A stretch of 64,000 nucleotides of DNA from an uncultured Alphaproteobacteria bacterium (GTDB lineage Bacteria; Pseudomonadota; Alphaproteobacteria; Rhizobiales; Beijerinckiaceae): NCBI GenBank assembly GCA_937988775.1, contig CALKHP010000058.1:95565-159564 (forward strand). The letters are read 5' to 3'. The notes beneath the pieces are model-generated. The model made no database searches, had not been told where the DNA came from, and saw only the letters and a program-made list of their open reading frames with translations. A program made the translations under genes and the position numbers. This document shows positions 9,901 through 17,942 of the stretch, piece by piece (position 1 is the first letter of the stretch; each line of letters starts with the position of its first letter).

Positions 9901-10388
9901 GTCTGGTGGGCGTTGGTCGAACTCTCGGCGGTGTGGTCGTCGCCCATCAGGGCGAGCACGCCGCCATGGGGCGAGGTGCCGGACAGGTTGGCATGGCGCA
10001 GCACGTCGCCGGCGCGGTCGACGCCCGGCCCCTTGCCGTACCACAGGCCGAACACGCCGTCATATTTGCCCTCGCCGCGCATCTCGGCCTGCTGGCTGCC
10101 CCAGATCGCGGTGGCGGCGAGTTCCTCGTTCAGTCCAGGCTGGGAGACGATATTGGCCTTGTCGAGCACGGAGCGCATGCGGCTAAGCTGCAGGTCGAGC
10201 CCGCCGAGCGGCGAGCCGCGATAGCCCGAGACGAAGCCGGCGGTGTTCAGCCCGGCGCGGCGGTCGCGCTCGCGCTGCATCAGCAGGATGCGGACGATGG
10301 CCTGCGTGCCGGACAGGAAGACCTGGCCCTTGTCGAGATCGAACTTATCGTCGAGCGTGACGTCACGCAGCGGAAACGGCTCATCCAT
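6903..10388 (-). CDS. Indolepyruvate:ferredoxin oxidoreductase, fused alpha/beta/gamma subunits
   Basis: Thiamine-diphosphate iron-sulfur enzyme of 1161 residues that oxidatively decarboxylates aryl- or branched-chain 2-oxo acids to acyl-CoA. The N-terminal half is the POR-type TPP and core region. A cysteine cluster CEGCGDC...C...C...CVNGFCPSF at about residues 630-682 binds [4Fe-4S]. The gamma domain GVGGTGVVTVG starts near 725. Fusion in one chain is the usual bacterial long form (about 1150 residues). The ATG at 10388 was chosen because GGAGG lies 7 bases before it; an upstream ATG at 10448 has no such site. It is a single gene, divergent from the DUF1007-nicO pair. It likely acts in phenylalanine, tyrosine or tryptophan catabolism after transamination. 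Confidence 0.93.
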   Translation of the reverse strand: MDEPFPLRDVTLDDKFDLDKGQVFLSGTQAIVRILLMQRERDRRAGLNTAGFVSGYRGSPLGGLDLQLSRMRSVLDKANIVSQPGLNEELAATAIWGSQQAEMRGEGKYDGVFGLWYGKGPGVDRAGDVLRHANLSGTSPHGGVLALMGDDHTAESSTNAHQTELSFVDHMIPILNPAGVQEMLDYGLYGYALSRFAGTWVAFKCVKDNVESTASVDGRIDRVQPVIPPFAMPPGGLSIRPNDLDFLAQEARLHEFKRDAVLEFVKANKLNRIVMSGGSQPRLGIVTVGKSYLDVRQALDDLGIDEVRANALGIRLYKIACPWPLDPQGLMEFAQGLDMVVVVEEKRALIEVQVKEELYGSANQPVVVGKRDEKHNWLFPVKGALDPNDIAIAIGERILRYAKSDEIADHVSRLRQVQAMLAETVDVGARTPYFCSGCPHSSSTKVPEGSRAYAGIGCHFMASWMDRSTEGFTQMGGEGANWVGESRFSTRGHVFQNIGDGTYNHSGILALRWAADTKTNVTYKILFNDAVAMTGGQRHEGGLTVDMIARQVAAEGVSRIALVTDEPGKYPSSMQWPAGMTISHRDELDTVQRELAATPGTTVLLYDQTCAAEKRRRRKRGQYPDPDKRVLINPLVCEGCGDCGIASNCVSVQPLETEFGRKRRIDQSNCNKDFSCVNGFCPSFVTVHGAKPKKAAPLAGPGTELPPIPEPTEAAIGDGWAAIITGVGGTGVVTVGAILGMAAHLEGKGCGMIDMAGLAQKGGAVSSHIRLAATPEAISAIRVSAGKADLVLGCDMVVTGSKKVLASMRSDETLAIVNTAEIMPGDFARNADFSLPTERLKRAISSAAGRANTHFVDATGLATTLFGNSIAANMFMLGFAYQHGGLPLGHAALEKAIELNGEAVPMNLAAFRWGRLAAHDGAAVEAIVAKARPQAEPEPAQDLASLVARRAAFLTGYQNAGYAARYRAVVERMRVAEEKRVPGGAGLAEAVARYLFKLMAYKDEYEVARLYTDKSFRKQLESEFDGVGRLEFHLAPPILGRRNAKGEPVKTTFGPWILTVFGVLARFKGLRGTPFDIFGYTSERRTERRLIADYEALMDEVAGRLTPDNHALAVGLATIPEKIRGYGHVKQRHLAVALKEQAALKQRFDAGEGEPTRIAAE

Positions 10389-10487
10389 CGTCCAACCTCC
10401 CACGCGCATCCAGCCCTGGCCGACCGGATTGCAGCTCCGGTTTCTCATATGGGACGGCCGCGCAAAATTCCCGGCCCGGCGCGTAAA

Positions 10488-10510
10488 TTACGTCAATATT
10501 GCTGACATAA
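10488..10510. promoter_or_regulatory. Inverted repeat in the divergent oxidoreductase / DUF1007 promoter region
   Basis: TTACGTCA-N7-TGACATAA is an inverted repeat with 8-base arms and one mismatch, 100 bp upstream of the oxidoreductase ATG and about 140 bp from the DUF1007 ATG. Its AT-rich character stands out from the surrounding GC-rich DNA. A dimeric repressor or activator site is plausible; the regulator is unknown. Confidence 0.35.
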
Positions 10511-10651
10511 ATCGCCGCATCGGTCAATCCTAGTGCAATTCCAGACAACATGCACGGGCCGTGCTTTTGCCTCAATCGCTATGGACAAGCGAGCGGGATT
10601 TCGTGCCCGAGATTTGCTAGCCTTCGCCCGCTTGAGGAAAGAACACACCCG

Positions 10652-11284
10652 ATGATTCGCGGCCTCCTCGCGGTTCTTTTCTGCCTCGCCATGATTCGCG
10701 GCGCGGCGGCGCATCCCCATGTCTTCGTCGATGCCCGCAGCGAGATCGTCTATGACGGGGCCGGCGCCATCACGGCGGTCAGGCACGCCTGGACCTTCGA
10801 CGACATGTTCTCCGCCTTCGCCGTGCAGGGCCTCACCGAGACCAATGGCGGCTATAGCCGCGAGACGCTCGCCCCGGTCGCCAAGGTCAATGTCGAATCG
10901 CTCGCCGAATTCGCCTATTTCACCTACGGCAAGGCCAACGGCAAGAAACTCGATTTCGCCGAGCCGACCGACTACTGGCTGTCCTTCGCCGACAAGCGCC
11001 TGACGCTGCATTTCACCCTGCCGCTGAAACAGGCGATGCCGGCGCGCAACCTGTCGGTCGAAATCTACGACCCGACCTTCTATGTCGATTTCACCTTCGC
11101 AGCGGATGCGCCGGTCAAGCTCGACGCCGCGCCCGCCGGCTGCAAGCTGACGGTGCGCTCCTCCGCCGCCGCCAATCAGGCCGCCACCTCGCAAATCCTG
11201 TCGGAAAGCTTCTTCGCCTCGCTGAACGCGCAATCCGATTACGGTGCCAAATTCGCCAATCGCGCCATGGTGTTCTGCCCGTGA
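10652..11284 (+). CDS. DUF1007 family periplasmic protein
   Basis: Exported protein of 210 residues. A 20-residue signal peptide ends in GAAA and is followed at once by HPHVFVDAR, the histidine-bearing start typical of DUF1007 proteins. The family is regularly encoded beside NicO/RcnA-type nickel-cobalt transporters, as here, and is presumed to assist metal handling in the periplasm. The ATG at 10652 follows a GAGGAAAG ribosome site. The TGA overlaps the GTG of the transporter by 4 bp. A specific metal cannot be assigned. Confidence 0.85.
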   Translation: MIRGLLAVLFCLAMIRGAAAHPHVFVDARSEIVYDGAGAITAVRHAWTFDDMFSAFAVQGLTETNGGYSRETLAPVAKVNVESLAEFAYFTYGKANGKKLDFAEPTDYWLSFADKRLTLHFTLPLKQAMPARNLSVEIYDPTFYVDFTFAADAPVKLDAAPAGCKLTVRSSAAANQAATSQILSESFFASLNAQSDYGAKFANRAMVFCP

Positions 11285-12264
11285 GGCGGGTTCGAGCGGC
11301 CGTGACGGCCCTTGCCGTGCTCGCCGCCGTGAGTGCCACCGAGGCGTTCGCCCAGGCGCGCGTGCCGTTCGGCATCGGCGGCACCGAGGGCATGGCGAGC
11401 CCGCCCGGTAATGCGCTCGCCGCCTTCATCCTGCAGAAACAGTCCGAATTCTACCGGGCGATGAGCACGGCGGTGCATGGCTTGGCCGGCAACCCGGCGG
11501 CGCTGTGGACGCTGCTCGGCATCGGCTTCCTGTACGGCATCTTCCATGCCGCCGGCCCGGGCCACGGCAAGGCGGTGATCTCGTCCTATATCGTCGCCGA
11601 CGCGCGCGCGCTCCGGCGCGGTTTCGCGCTGGCGCTCGCCGCCGCGCTGTTCCAGGGCGTGGTCGCCATCGCGCTCGTCGGGCTGCTGGTCGGGCTGCTC
11701 GGCTTCACCGCCATCGGCATGACCAGGGCGGCATCCGTGGTCGAGACGCTCAGTTATGCGCTGGTGATCTGCTTCGGCCTGTGGCTGGTCTGGCGCAAGG
11801 GTCGCGCGCTTCTCGCCAGCTTCTCGCAGCAGCCCGAGCCCAGCAGCACCGATCTCGCTTGCGACCATGTTCACCTGCCGCCGCCCGAGGCCCTGCGCAA
11901 CCTGTCGCTGCGCGAGGCGGCAGCGGTCGCGGTCGCCGCCGGCAGCCGGCCCTGCACCGGCGCCATCCTGATCCTGGTCTTCACGCTGGTCCAGGCCAAC
12001 ACCGCGACGGGCGCGGCGCGCTACTGGCTCGTCGGCGCCGGCGTCGCCACGGTCATCGCCATGTCGCTCGGCACCGCGCTGACCACCGGCGCCATCGCCG
12101 CCATCGCCGTGTTCGCCAAGAAGCTCGCGCTTGGTCTTGCGGCGGGCCGCAGCCGCGCCTCGGAGCGCATCGGGCGCGGCATCGAATTGCTGGCGGCGCT
12201 CGCCCTGCTGCTGTTCGGCGTGGCGCTGCTCGCCGGCTACCTCGCCACCACCGGCGGCGCGTGA
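11281..12264 (+). CDS. NicO-family nickel/cobalt transporter (RcnA/NreB-like)
   Basis: Inner-membrane protein of 327 residues with about six helices. The metal-site motif HAAGPGHGKAV lies at residues 89-99 in the first core helix, and a second conserved motif GSRPCTGAILIL lies near residue 220, both typical of NicO. A signal-like N-terminus (ending in AFAQA) precedes the core. The start is GTG at 11281 inside the stop of the DUF1007 gene, so the two are co-translated. Family members export or import Ni2+/Co2+; direction is not decided by sequence. RcnA-type long His loops are absent, since the cytoplasmic loop has only DLACDHVHLPP. Confidence 0.87.
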   Translation: MRRVRAAVTALAVLAAVSATEAFAQARVPFGIGGTEGMASPPGNALAAFILQKQSEFYRAMSTAVHGLAGNPAALWTLLGIGFLYGIFHAAGPGHGKAVISSYIVADARALRRGFALALAAALFQGVVAIALVGLLVGLLGFTAIGMTRAASVVETLSYALVICFGLWLVWRKGRALLASFSQQPEPSSTDLACDHVHLPPPEALRNLSLREAAAVAVAAGSRPCTGAILILVFTLVQANTATGAARYWLVGAGVATVIAMSLGTALTTGAIAAIAVFAKKLALGLAAGRSRASERIGRGIELLAALALLLFGVALLAGYLATTGGA

Positions 12265-12357
12265 AGGGGCAACCGCCCAAAAACCTTGCCCTTGGCGGCC
12301 CGCTCGTATAACCGGGAACGACACACGCAAATTCGCGCAAACCCGGTGCCGGATGTC

Positions 12358-12591
12358 ATGGCCAGACGCCTCCACATGAACAATCTCATCACGATCGGCA
12401 GCGTGGCGATCCTGGTCGGCACGGAGATTCTCGGCGCCACGCTCGCTGCGGCTTACGCGGTCGGCAGCCTGCTCGAATTCGAGCGCGATCTGATCTACGG
12501 CCTGCTCGGCCTCGCCCTCCTCGGCGGCCTGTGGCTGATCTGGAAGTTCCTGAAACTCGCCAACAAGGTCGAGCCGATCTTCGAGGATTGA
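12358..12591 (+). CDS. Small two-helix membrane protein, unknown function
   Basis: 77 residues from the ATG at 12358; an alternative ATG at 12376 would remove six residues. Two hydrophobic segments (LITIGSVAILVGTEILGATLAAAYAVG and IYGLLGLALLGGLWLIWKFLKLA, quoted in part) bracket a short charged turn, and the protein ends EPIFED. No ribosome site of quality is seen before either ATG. It is 94 bp beyond the nicO-type gene on the same strand and may be expressed with it. The family was not recognised. Confidence 0.6.
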   Translation: MARRLHMNNLITIGSVAILVGTEILGATLAAAYAVGSLLEFERDLIYGLLGLALLGGLWLIWKFLKLANKVEPIFED

Positions 12592-12604
12592 GGGCTTCGC
12601 CGCT

Positions 12605-12991
12605 TTATTGCTGCGGCCGGGGCGGCCGCGAGCACGCCGACATCTCGACCCTTTGCGCATCCTGGCCGACAATGTTACCGAGGCTGGTGCAGCCCTGCGT
12701 CACGCAGATCTGCCAGTCCGTGGTCGCGTTGGAGCGGTCGAGCGTCAGCGACTTCAGCGGCTTGAGCGTCGGCGTCCAGCGATACCACTTGCCCTCATGC
12801 ACGGCGCCGTCGGGAATTTCCATGCCGGCGCCCGTGCCCTGGACGCGCGCGCTGACTAGCTTGAGCGTCTTGTCCTGCACCACCCAGTCTTCTTCCCAGG
12901 TGGTCTTCTCCACCGAATGCATCCAGGACAGTGTGAACGCGCCGATGGCGATGACCTTGATGAAACCGCCGCTCGCCAGGCACAGGCTCAC
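12605..12991 (-). CDS. DUF1850 domain protein of the TAXI-TRAP operon
   Basis: Predicted protein of 128 residues with an N-terminal hydrophobic stretch (CLASGGFIKVIAIGAFTLSWMHSVEKTTWEEDW, partial) and the SWMHSVEK...W.EDW pattern typical of DUF1850. This family is almost always encoded beside fused TAXI-TRAP permeases and is thought to be an accessory of that transporter. The GTG at 12991 overlaps the permease stop as GTGA, which is why it was chosen over an ATG at 13027 that would overlap the permease gene by 40 bp. It is the last gene of the operon. Confidence 0.75.
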   Translation of the reverse strand: MSLCLASGGFIKVIAIGAFTLSWMHSVEKTTWEEDWVVQDKTLKLVSARVQGTGAGMEIPDGAVHEGKWYRWTPTLKPLKSLTLDRSNATTDWQICVTQGCTSLGNIVGQDAQRVEMSACSRPPRPQQ

Positions 12992-15102
12992 GCCAGCACT
13001 TCCCGTTGCGACCGGTTCCATTGCCACGCGACCAGCCCGGCCGTCAGCACGTAGCCGGCGAGATCGCTATAGGGCAGTTCGCCGAGCAGCAGCACCGCCG
13101 CGACGAAGCTGAGCACACGTTCCGCCACGCTCAAACGGCTGAACAGGAAGCCGATCGCCGTGACGCCGAACAGGCCGATCGCCACGCAAGCCTTGAAGGT
13201 CGCGTAGACGACCGCGCCCCAGAAGCCGAGCTTTGCCGCCATCGGATCGCCATTCTGCAGCATCAGCGCCGGCGCATAGACCGCCACGAACGGAATGACA
13301 TAGCCGGCCAGCGCCACGCGCATCGCCTCCCAGCCGATCTTGTCCGGGTTCTCGCGCGCGATCGGCGCGGCGGCGAGCGCCGCCAATGCCACCGGCGGCG
13401 ACAGGTCGGCCATGATGCCGAAATAGAACGCGAACATATGGGAGACGATCAACGGCACGCCGAGTTGCTCGAGCGCGGGCGCTGCCAGCGCCGCGACGAT
13501 GATATAGGTCGGAATGGTCGGGATGCCGGTGCCAAGCAGGATCGACAGGATCATCGTCAGGATCAGGGCGAGGAACAGGCTCGATTTGCCGAGCCCGATC
13601 ACCCAGGAACCGAACACCGTGCCGACGCCGGTCTGCGTCATCATGCCGATGATCGAGCCGACGATGACGCAAGCCAGGCCGACCGGCAGCGCGATCTTGG
13701 CGCTTTCCGCCAGGCTGTCGCGGCACAGGAGCAGCGTCGCCCGCCCGCCCTTGCCGAGAAGGCAGAGCAGCGCCATCACGCCGATGGCGATGGCGACATG
13801 CACGATATCGAGCCCCTCGCGCACCAGCGCGCCGGCAATCGCCGCCAGGCCGATCCAGAACGCGTAGCGGAAGGCGGGCGCCGGCAGGCCGGCGGCCAGC
13901 GCGGCGCCAAGCAGCAGCACCACCGTCAGCGCCAGCCCCATCGTGCCGGCGAGCAGCGGCGTGAAGCCCTCGAACAGCATGTAGATCAGCATGGCGAGCG
14001 GCAGCACCAGATACCAGCGCAGCTTGAGCGCCAGCCACGCGCTCGGCAACTCGGCGCGTGCGATGCCCCTGAGCCCGAACTTGCCGGCTTCCAGATGCAC
14101 CATCCAGAACGCGGAAGCGAAATACAGCACCGCCGGGATCACCGCCGCCCGCACGATGACCGAATAATCCACACTCAGGTTCTCGGCCATGATGAAGGCG
14201 GCCGCCCCCATCACCGGCGGCATGATCTGGCCGCCCATCGAGGCCGTCGCCTCGACGCCGGCCGCGAAGGCGCGCCGGTAGCCGAAGCGGATCATCAGCG
14301 GAATGGTGAACTGCCCGACGGTAACGACATTGGCGACGCCCGAGCCCGAGATCGTGCCCATCAGGCCGGAGGAGAACACCGCCACCTTGGCCGGTCCGCC
14401 GCGCATGCCGCCGAACAGGCCGAGCGCCACGTCGCTGAAAAGCTGGATCATGCCGGCGCGTTCCAGGAAGGCGCCGAACAGCACGAACAGGTAGATATAG
14501 GTCGCCGAAACATAGGTCGGCACGCCGTAGAACCCTTCCGTGCCGAAGGAGAGATGCGTGACGATCTGGTCGAAACCATAGCCGCGGTGATTGAACGGCG
14601 CCGGCAGATATTGCCCGAAGAACCAGTAGACGATGCACACGCCGCACATGATCGGCAGCGCCTTGCCCATCACCTGGCGCGTGCCCTCGAAGACCAGCAC
14701 CGCCAGCCCCACGCCGACCACGAGGTCCATCGTCGTCGGATCGCCTTCCCGTGCAATGAGATCGGCATAGTGCAGCCACTGGTACAGGCCGATATAGAAG
14801 CCGACGGCGCCGAGCGCCCAGCCGAGCACGCGGCCGGCATTGCTCTTGGCACGGAAATTCGCCACCAGCCCGAAGGACAGCAGCAGCAGGAAGCCGACAT
14901 GGATGCCGCGCACCACCTGCGTCGGCAGCACCGGCCAGGCGGCGGAGACGATCTGGAACACCGAGAACACGATGCCGATGACGAAGGCGGCCACGCCCCA
15001 GCCGCCGGGGCCGAAGCCCGGCGGGAAGCCATGCTCGAAATTGTCGAGATCGACCGCGACCGTCTCGTCCGGCGCAGGGTGCTTGAGGGTCGCGTCGCTC
15101 AT
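12988..15102 (-). CDS. TRAP transporter fused permease (DctQ-DctM, TAXI type)
   Basis: Inner-membrane protein of 704 residues. The N-terminal 4-helix part (about 1-170) is the small-subunit module. The rest is a DctM-like 12-helix module with ATASMGGQIMPPVMGAAAF and GTGIPTIPTYIIVA motifs. It should carry out Na+- or H+-coupled uptake of the ligand delivered by the TAXI binding protein encoded 52 bp upstream. The gene is of normal length and intact. Operon order is binding protein, permease, DUF1850. Confidence 0.92.
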   Translation of the reverse strand: MSDATLKHPAPDETVAVDLDNFEHGFPPGFGPGGWGVAAFVIGIVFSVFQIVSAAWPVLPTQVVRGIHVGFLLLLSFGLVANFRAKSNAGRVLGWALGAVGFYIGLYQWLHYADLIAREGDPTTMDLVVGVGLAVLVFEGTRQVMGKALPIMCGVCIVYWFFGQYLPAPFNHRGYGFDQIVTHLSFGTEGFYGVPTYVSATYIYLFVLFGAFLERAGMIQLFSDVALGLFGGMRGGPAKVAVFSSGLMGTISGSGVANVVTVGQFTIPLMIRFGYRRAFAAGVEATASMGGQIMPPVMGAAAFIMAENLSVDYSVIVRAAVIPAVLYFASAFWMVHLEAGKFGLRGIARAELPSAWLALKLRWYLVLPLAMLIYMLFEGFTPLLAGTMGLALTVVLLLGAALAAGLPAPAFRYAFWIGLAAIAGALVREGLDIVHVAIAIGVMALLCLLGKGGRATLLLCRDSLAESAKIALPVGLACVIVGSIIGMMTQTGVGTVFGSWVIGLGKSSLFLALILTMILSILLGTGIPTIPTYIIVAALAAPALEQLGVPLIVSHMFAFYFGIMADLSPPVALAALAAAPIARENPDKIGWEAMRVALAGYVIPFVAVYAPALMLQNGDPMAAKLGFWGAVVYATFKACVAIGLFGVTAIGFLFSRLSVAERVLSFVAAVLLLGELPYSDLAGYVLTAGLVAWQWNRSQREVLA

Positions 15103-15154
15103 CCGTGTCGGCCCGATCGGCTTGTTGGTTGGTCCAGGAAGCGGCGGCCCGACG

Positions 15155-16102
15155 CTACTTGATCAGGCCTTTTTCCTTGTAATAGCGCTCGGCGCCCGGA
15201 TGCAGCGGGATCGGCATGCCCTTCAGCGCGTTCTCCAGCTTGATCTCGCGGCCGGCCGAATGGGCGCTCGCCAACTCGGGGAGGCTCTCGAACAGGTCCT
15301 TGGTCATCTGGTAGGCGAGATCGTCGGACACCCCGCTATGGCTGACGAGGAAATTGACGACTGCCGCGGTCGGCACGTCCTCGCTCTGGCCCTTGTAGGT
15401 ATTGGCCGGGATCGTCGTGGCGATGAACGGCGCGCCGACCTTCTCGACGGTTTCCTTGGGGATCGACACGACATTGATCTCCATCGACGCCGAGAGATCG
15501 CGGATCGAGGCGACGCCGAGCCCGGCCGATTGCAGCGTGGCATCGAGCTGGCGGTTCTTCATCAGGTCGACCGATTCGGCGAAGGGCAGGTACTCGACCT
15601 TGCCGAGGTCCTTGTAGGTCAGCCCGGCCGCGGTCAGGATGGCGCGGCTGTTCAGTTCCGTGCCGGATTTCGGCGCACCGACCGACAGGCTCTTGCCCTT
15701 CAGGTCGGCCAGCGTCTTGATGCCGCTTTCCTTGGTGGCGACCAACTGGATGTAGTTCGGATAGATCGCCGCGATGCCGCGCAGCTTGTCGAGCTTCGCC
15801 TTGAAACCGGCCTCGGCGTCGCCGGCCCAGGCCGATTTCACCGAATCGCCGAGCGCGAACGCGATCTCGCCGCGCCCCTGCTGCAACAATACCAGGTTCT
15901 CGACCGACGCCTTGGTCGCCTGCACCGAGGTGCGCACGTTCGGAATCTTGTCGCCGTAGATTTTCGACAGCGCCACGCCGAGCGGATAATACACGCCCGA
16001 TGTACCCCCCGTCAGGATGTTGACGAACTGCTGCGCGCTCGCCGGAACCGAGAAACCGACCGCGCAAAGCGCCGCCAATGCGACCATCCGGATTTTGCCC
16101 AT
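15155..16102 (-). CDS. TAXI-family TRAP transporter solute-binding protein
   Basis: Periplasmic binding protein of 315 residues. The signal peptide MGKIRMVALAALCAVGFSVP ends in ASAQQF, and the mature protein begins VNILTGGTSGVYYPLGVALSKIYG, the hallmark of the TAXI (TRAP-associated extracytoplasmic immunogenic) family. The ATG at 16102 has GGGAGAGG a few bases upstream. It heads the operon with the fused permease and DUF1850 gene. Ligands of characterised TAXI proteins include glutamate and 2-oxoglutarate; the ligand here is undetermined. Confidence 0.92.
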   Translation of the reverse strand: MGKIRMVALAALCAVGFSVPASAQQFVNILTGGTSGVYYPLGVALSKIYGDKIPNVRTSVQATKASVENLVLLQQGRGEIAFALGDSVKSAWAGDAEAGFKAKLDKLRGIAAIYPNYIQLVATKESGIKTLADLKGKSLSVGAPKSGTELNSRAILTAAGLTYKDLGKVEYLPFAESVDLMKNRQLDATLQSAGLGVASIRDLSASMEINVVSIPKETVEKVGAPFIATTIPANTYKGQSEDVPTAAVVNFLVSHSGVSDDLAYQMTKDLFESLPELASAHSAGREIKLENALKGMPIPLHPGAERYYKEKGLIK

Positions 16103-16184
16103 CTGCCTCTCCCTTCGGAATTTCGCCCCATTCGGCGTGCTGAGGCCAGTAGAGCCGAGGTTTTTTCCCGAGGCAACTACGACC

Positions 16185-16226
16185 ATGGTCCGGTGTCGAC
16201 AGGCGCCCGGACCATCCCTATAGGGA
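16185..16226. promoter_or_regulatory. Strong operator-like inverted repeat plus palindrome between TAXI-TRAP operon and opgD-like gene
   Basis: ATGGTCCGG at 16185-16193 and CCGGACCAT at 16207-16215 form a perfect 9-bp inverted repeat with a 13-base spacer. Directly attached is the 12-bp perfect palindrome TCCCTATAGGGA (16215-16226). They lie in the 151-bp divergent intergenic region, 28 bp before the opgD-like ATG and 82 bp before the TAXI gene ATG, so a bound dimer could control both. Confidence 0.5.
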
Positions 16227-16253
16227 CCAAAGAATTTGAGAAAGCCCGCTTCC

Positions 16254-17843
16254 ATGCCTGAACTGGACCGCCGCTCCTTCGTCACGCTTGCAGCGCTGCT
16301 TGCCGGGCTCGGCCCCGGGTCGGCCGCGGCCCAGGCCGGCAAGCCCCATGCGGACGCATTGCATTTCGGGCCGGCGGAAGCCTTCTCCTTCGATCAGTTG
16401 CGCAAGCGCGCCGCCGACAGCGCCGGAAAACCCTATGCGGCGCCGAAGAACCCGGCGCCCGATATCCTGCAGCAGATCGATTACGACGCCCACGGCAAGA
16501 TCCGCTTCAAAACCGAGGATGCGCTGTGGGGCGGCCAGCCGGACCTCAGGCGCTATCCCGTCACCTTCTTCCATCTCGGCCGCTATTTCCAGCAGCCGGT
16601 GCGCATCTATGCGCTTCAAGGCGGCCAGGCGCGGGAAATCATCTACCGGCAGGATTACTTCGACATGCCGGCCGATTCCATCGCCCGCAAGCTGCCCGAG
16701 GGCGCGGGCTTCGCCGGCTTCCGTTTCCAGGAGGCCAGCGACGGCACGCTCGACTGGCACAAGAACGACTGGGTCGCCTTCCTCGGCGCCTCGTATTTCC
16801 GCGCCATCGGCGAACTCTATCAGTACGGCTTGTCGGCGCGCGGCGTCACCATCGACGTCGCCAATCCGGCCGGCCCGGAGGAGTTTCCGAGCTATACCCG
16901 CGTCTGGCTCGAGCAGGACAAGCATGCCGACCATGTCACGGTCTACGCCCTGCTCGACGGGCCGAGCCTTGCCGGCGCCTATCGCTTCGTGATGCGCCGC
17001 GACAAGGCGGTAACGATGGAGATCGAGAAGCACCTGTTCCTGCGCAAGGATGTCGCGCGTTTCGGCATCGCGCCGCTGACCTCGATGTACTGGTACTCGG
17101 AAACCGCCAAGCCGACGGCGATCGACTGGCGCCCCGAGGTGCATGACAGCGACGGGCTGGCACTTTGGACAGGGGCCGGCGAGCGCATCTGGCGCCCGCT
17201 CAACAATCCGCCGCGCACCATCGCCTCGTCCTTCGCCGACAAGCACCCGCGCGGTTTCGGCCTGCTGCAGCGCGACCGCCTGTTCGACCACTATATGGAC
17301 GGCGTGCATTACGAGCGCCGCCCCTCCGCCTGGGTCGAAACGCTCGGCGAGTGGGGCGAAGGCGCCGTGCAACTGATCGAGATCCCGACCGATGACGAGA
17401 TCCACGACAATATCGTCGCGCAATGGGTGCCGAAGACCCCGGCCAAGGCCGGTGAGAGCGTGTCGTTCCGCTATCGCCTGCACTGGACGGCGGAAGAGCC
17501 GTTCCCGCCGACGCTGGCGCGCTGCGTCGCCACGAGGCTCGGCAATGGCGGCCAGCCCGGCACCGTGCGGCCCAAGGGCGTGCGCAAATTCATGATCGAA
17601 TTCCTGGGCGATTCTCTGAAGAACATCCCGTTCGGCATCAAGCCCGAGGTGGTGCTGTGGGCCTCGCGCGGCACCTTCTCCTACCTGCTGGTCGAAGCGG
17701 TGCCCGACGAAGTCCCCGGCCACTGGCGCGCCCAGTTCGACCTCACCGCCGACGGCCCCGACCCCGTCGAGATGCGCGCCTTCCTGCGCCTGAACGGCCA
17801 GGTACTGACGGAAACGTGGCTGTATCAGTATCATCCGATGTGA
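16254..17843 (+). CDS. opgD: Glucan biosynthesis protein, OpgD-like (OpgG/OpgD family)
   Basis: Periplasmic protein of 529 residues acting on osmoregulated periplasmic beta-1,2-glucans. The family is now grouped as GH186, and E. coli OpgD has beta-1,2-glucanase activity. The ATG at 16254 gives a twin-arginine signal (DRRSFVTLAALLAG, cleaved near AAAQA), which favours OpgD over OpgG. Conserved blocks include GFAGFR, VAFLGASYFRA, YQYGLSARG, HDSDGLALWTGAGERIWRPL and the OpgD-like C-terminus ETWLYQYHP. No OpgH glycosyltransferase is nearby. A second paralogue lies at 28884. An in-frame TTG at 16236 is a poorer start. Confidence 0.87.
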   Translation: MPELDRRSFVTLAALLAGLGPGSAAAQAGKPHADALHFGPAEAFSFDQLRKRAADSAGKPYAAPKNPAPDILQQIDYDAHGKIRFKTEDALWGGQPDLRRYPVTFFHLGRYFQQPVRIYALQGGQAREIIYRQDYFDMPADSIARKLPEGAGFAGFRFQEASDGTLDWHKNDWVAFLGASYFRAIGELYQYGLSARGVTIDVANPAGPEEFPSYTRVWLEQDKHADHVTVYALLDGPSLAGAYRFVMRRDKAVTMEIEKHLFLRKDVARFGIAPLTSMYWYSETAKPTAIDWRPEVHDSDGLALWTGAGERIWRPLNNPPRTIASSFADKHPRGFGLLQRDRLFDHYMDGVHYERRPSAWVETLGEWGEGAVQLIEIPTDDEIHDNIVAQWVPKTPAKAGESVSFRYRLHWTAEEPFPPTLARCVATRLGNGGQPGTVRPKGVRKFMIEFLGDSLKNIPFGIKPEVVLWASRGTFSYLLVEAVPDEVPGHWRAQFDLTADGPDPVEMRAFLRLNGQVLTETWLYQYHPM

Positions 17844-17942
17844 GGGGAGAGCGAAAATGAGCCACGCCCTTAACCACCAGCGGCGAGAGTGCGAATAGCT
17901 GCAATGAGCAATTCACAGAAATAATCTACTAAATCGCGAGAA

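Noticed and set aside
13006..15162. Long plus-strand open frame opposite the TRAP permease
   Set aside because: Shadow frame, rich in His/Arg/Gln/Asp, antisense to a clearly conserved transporter.
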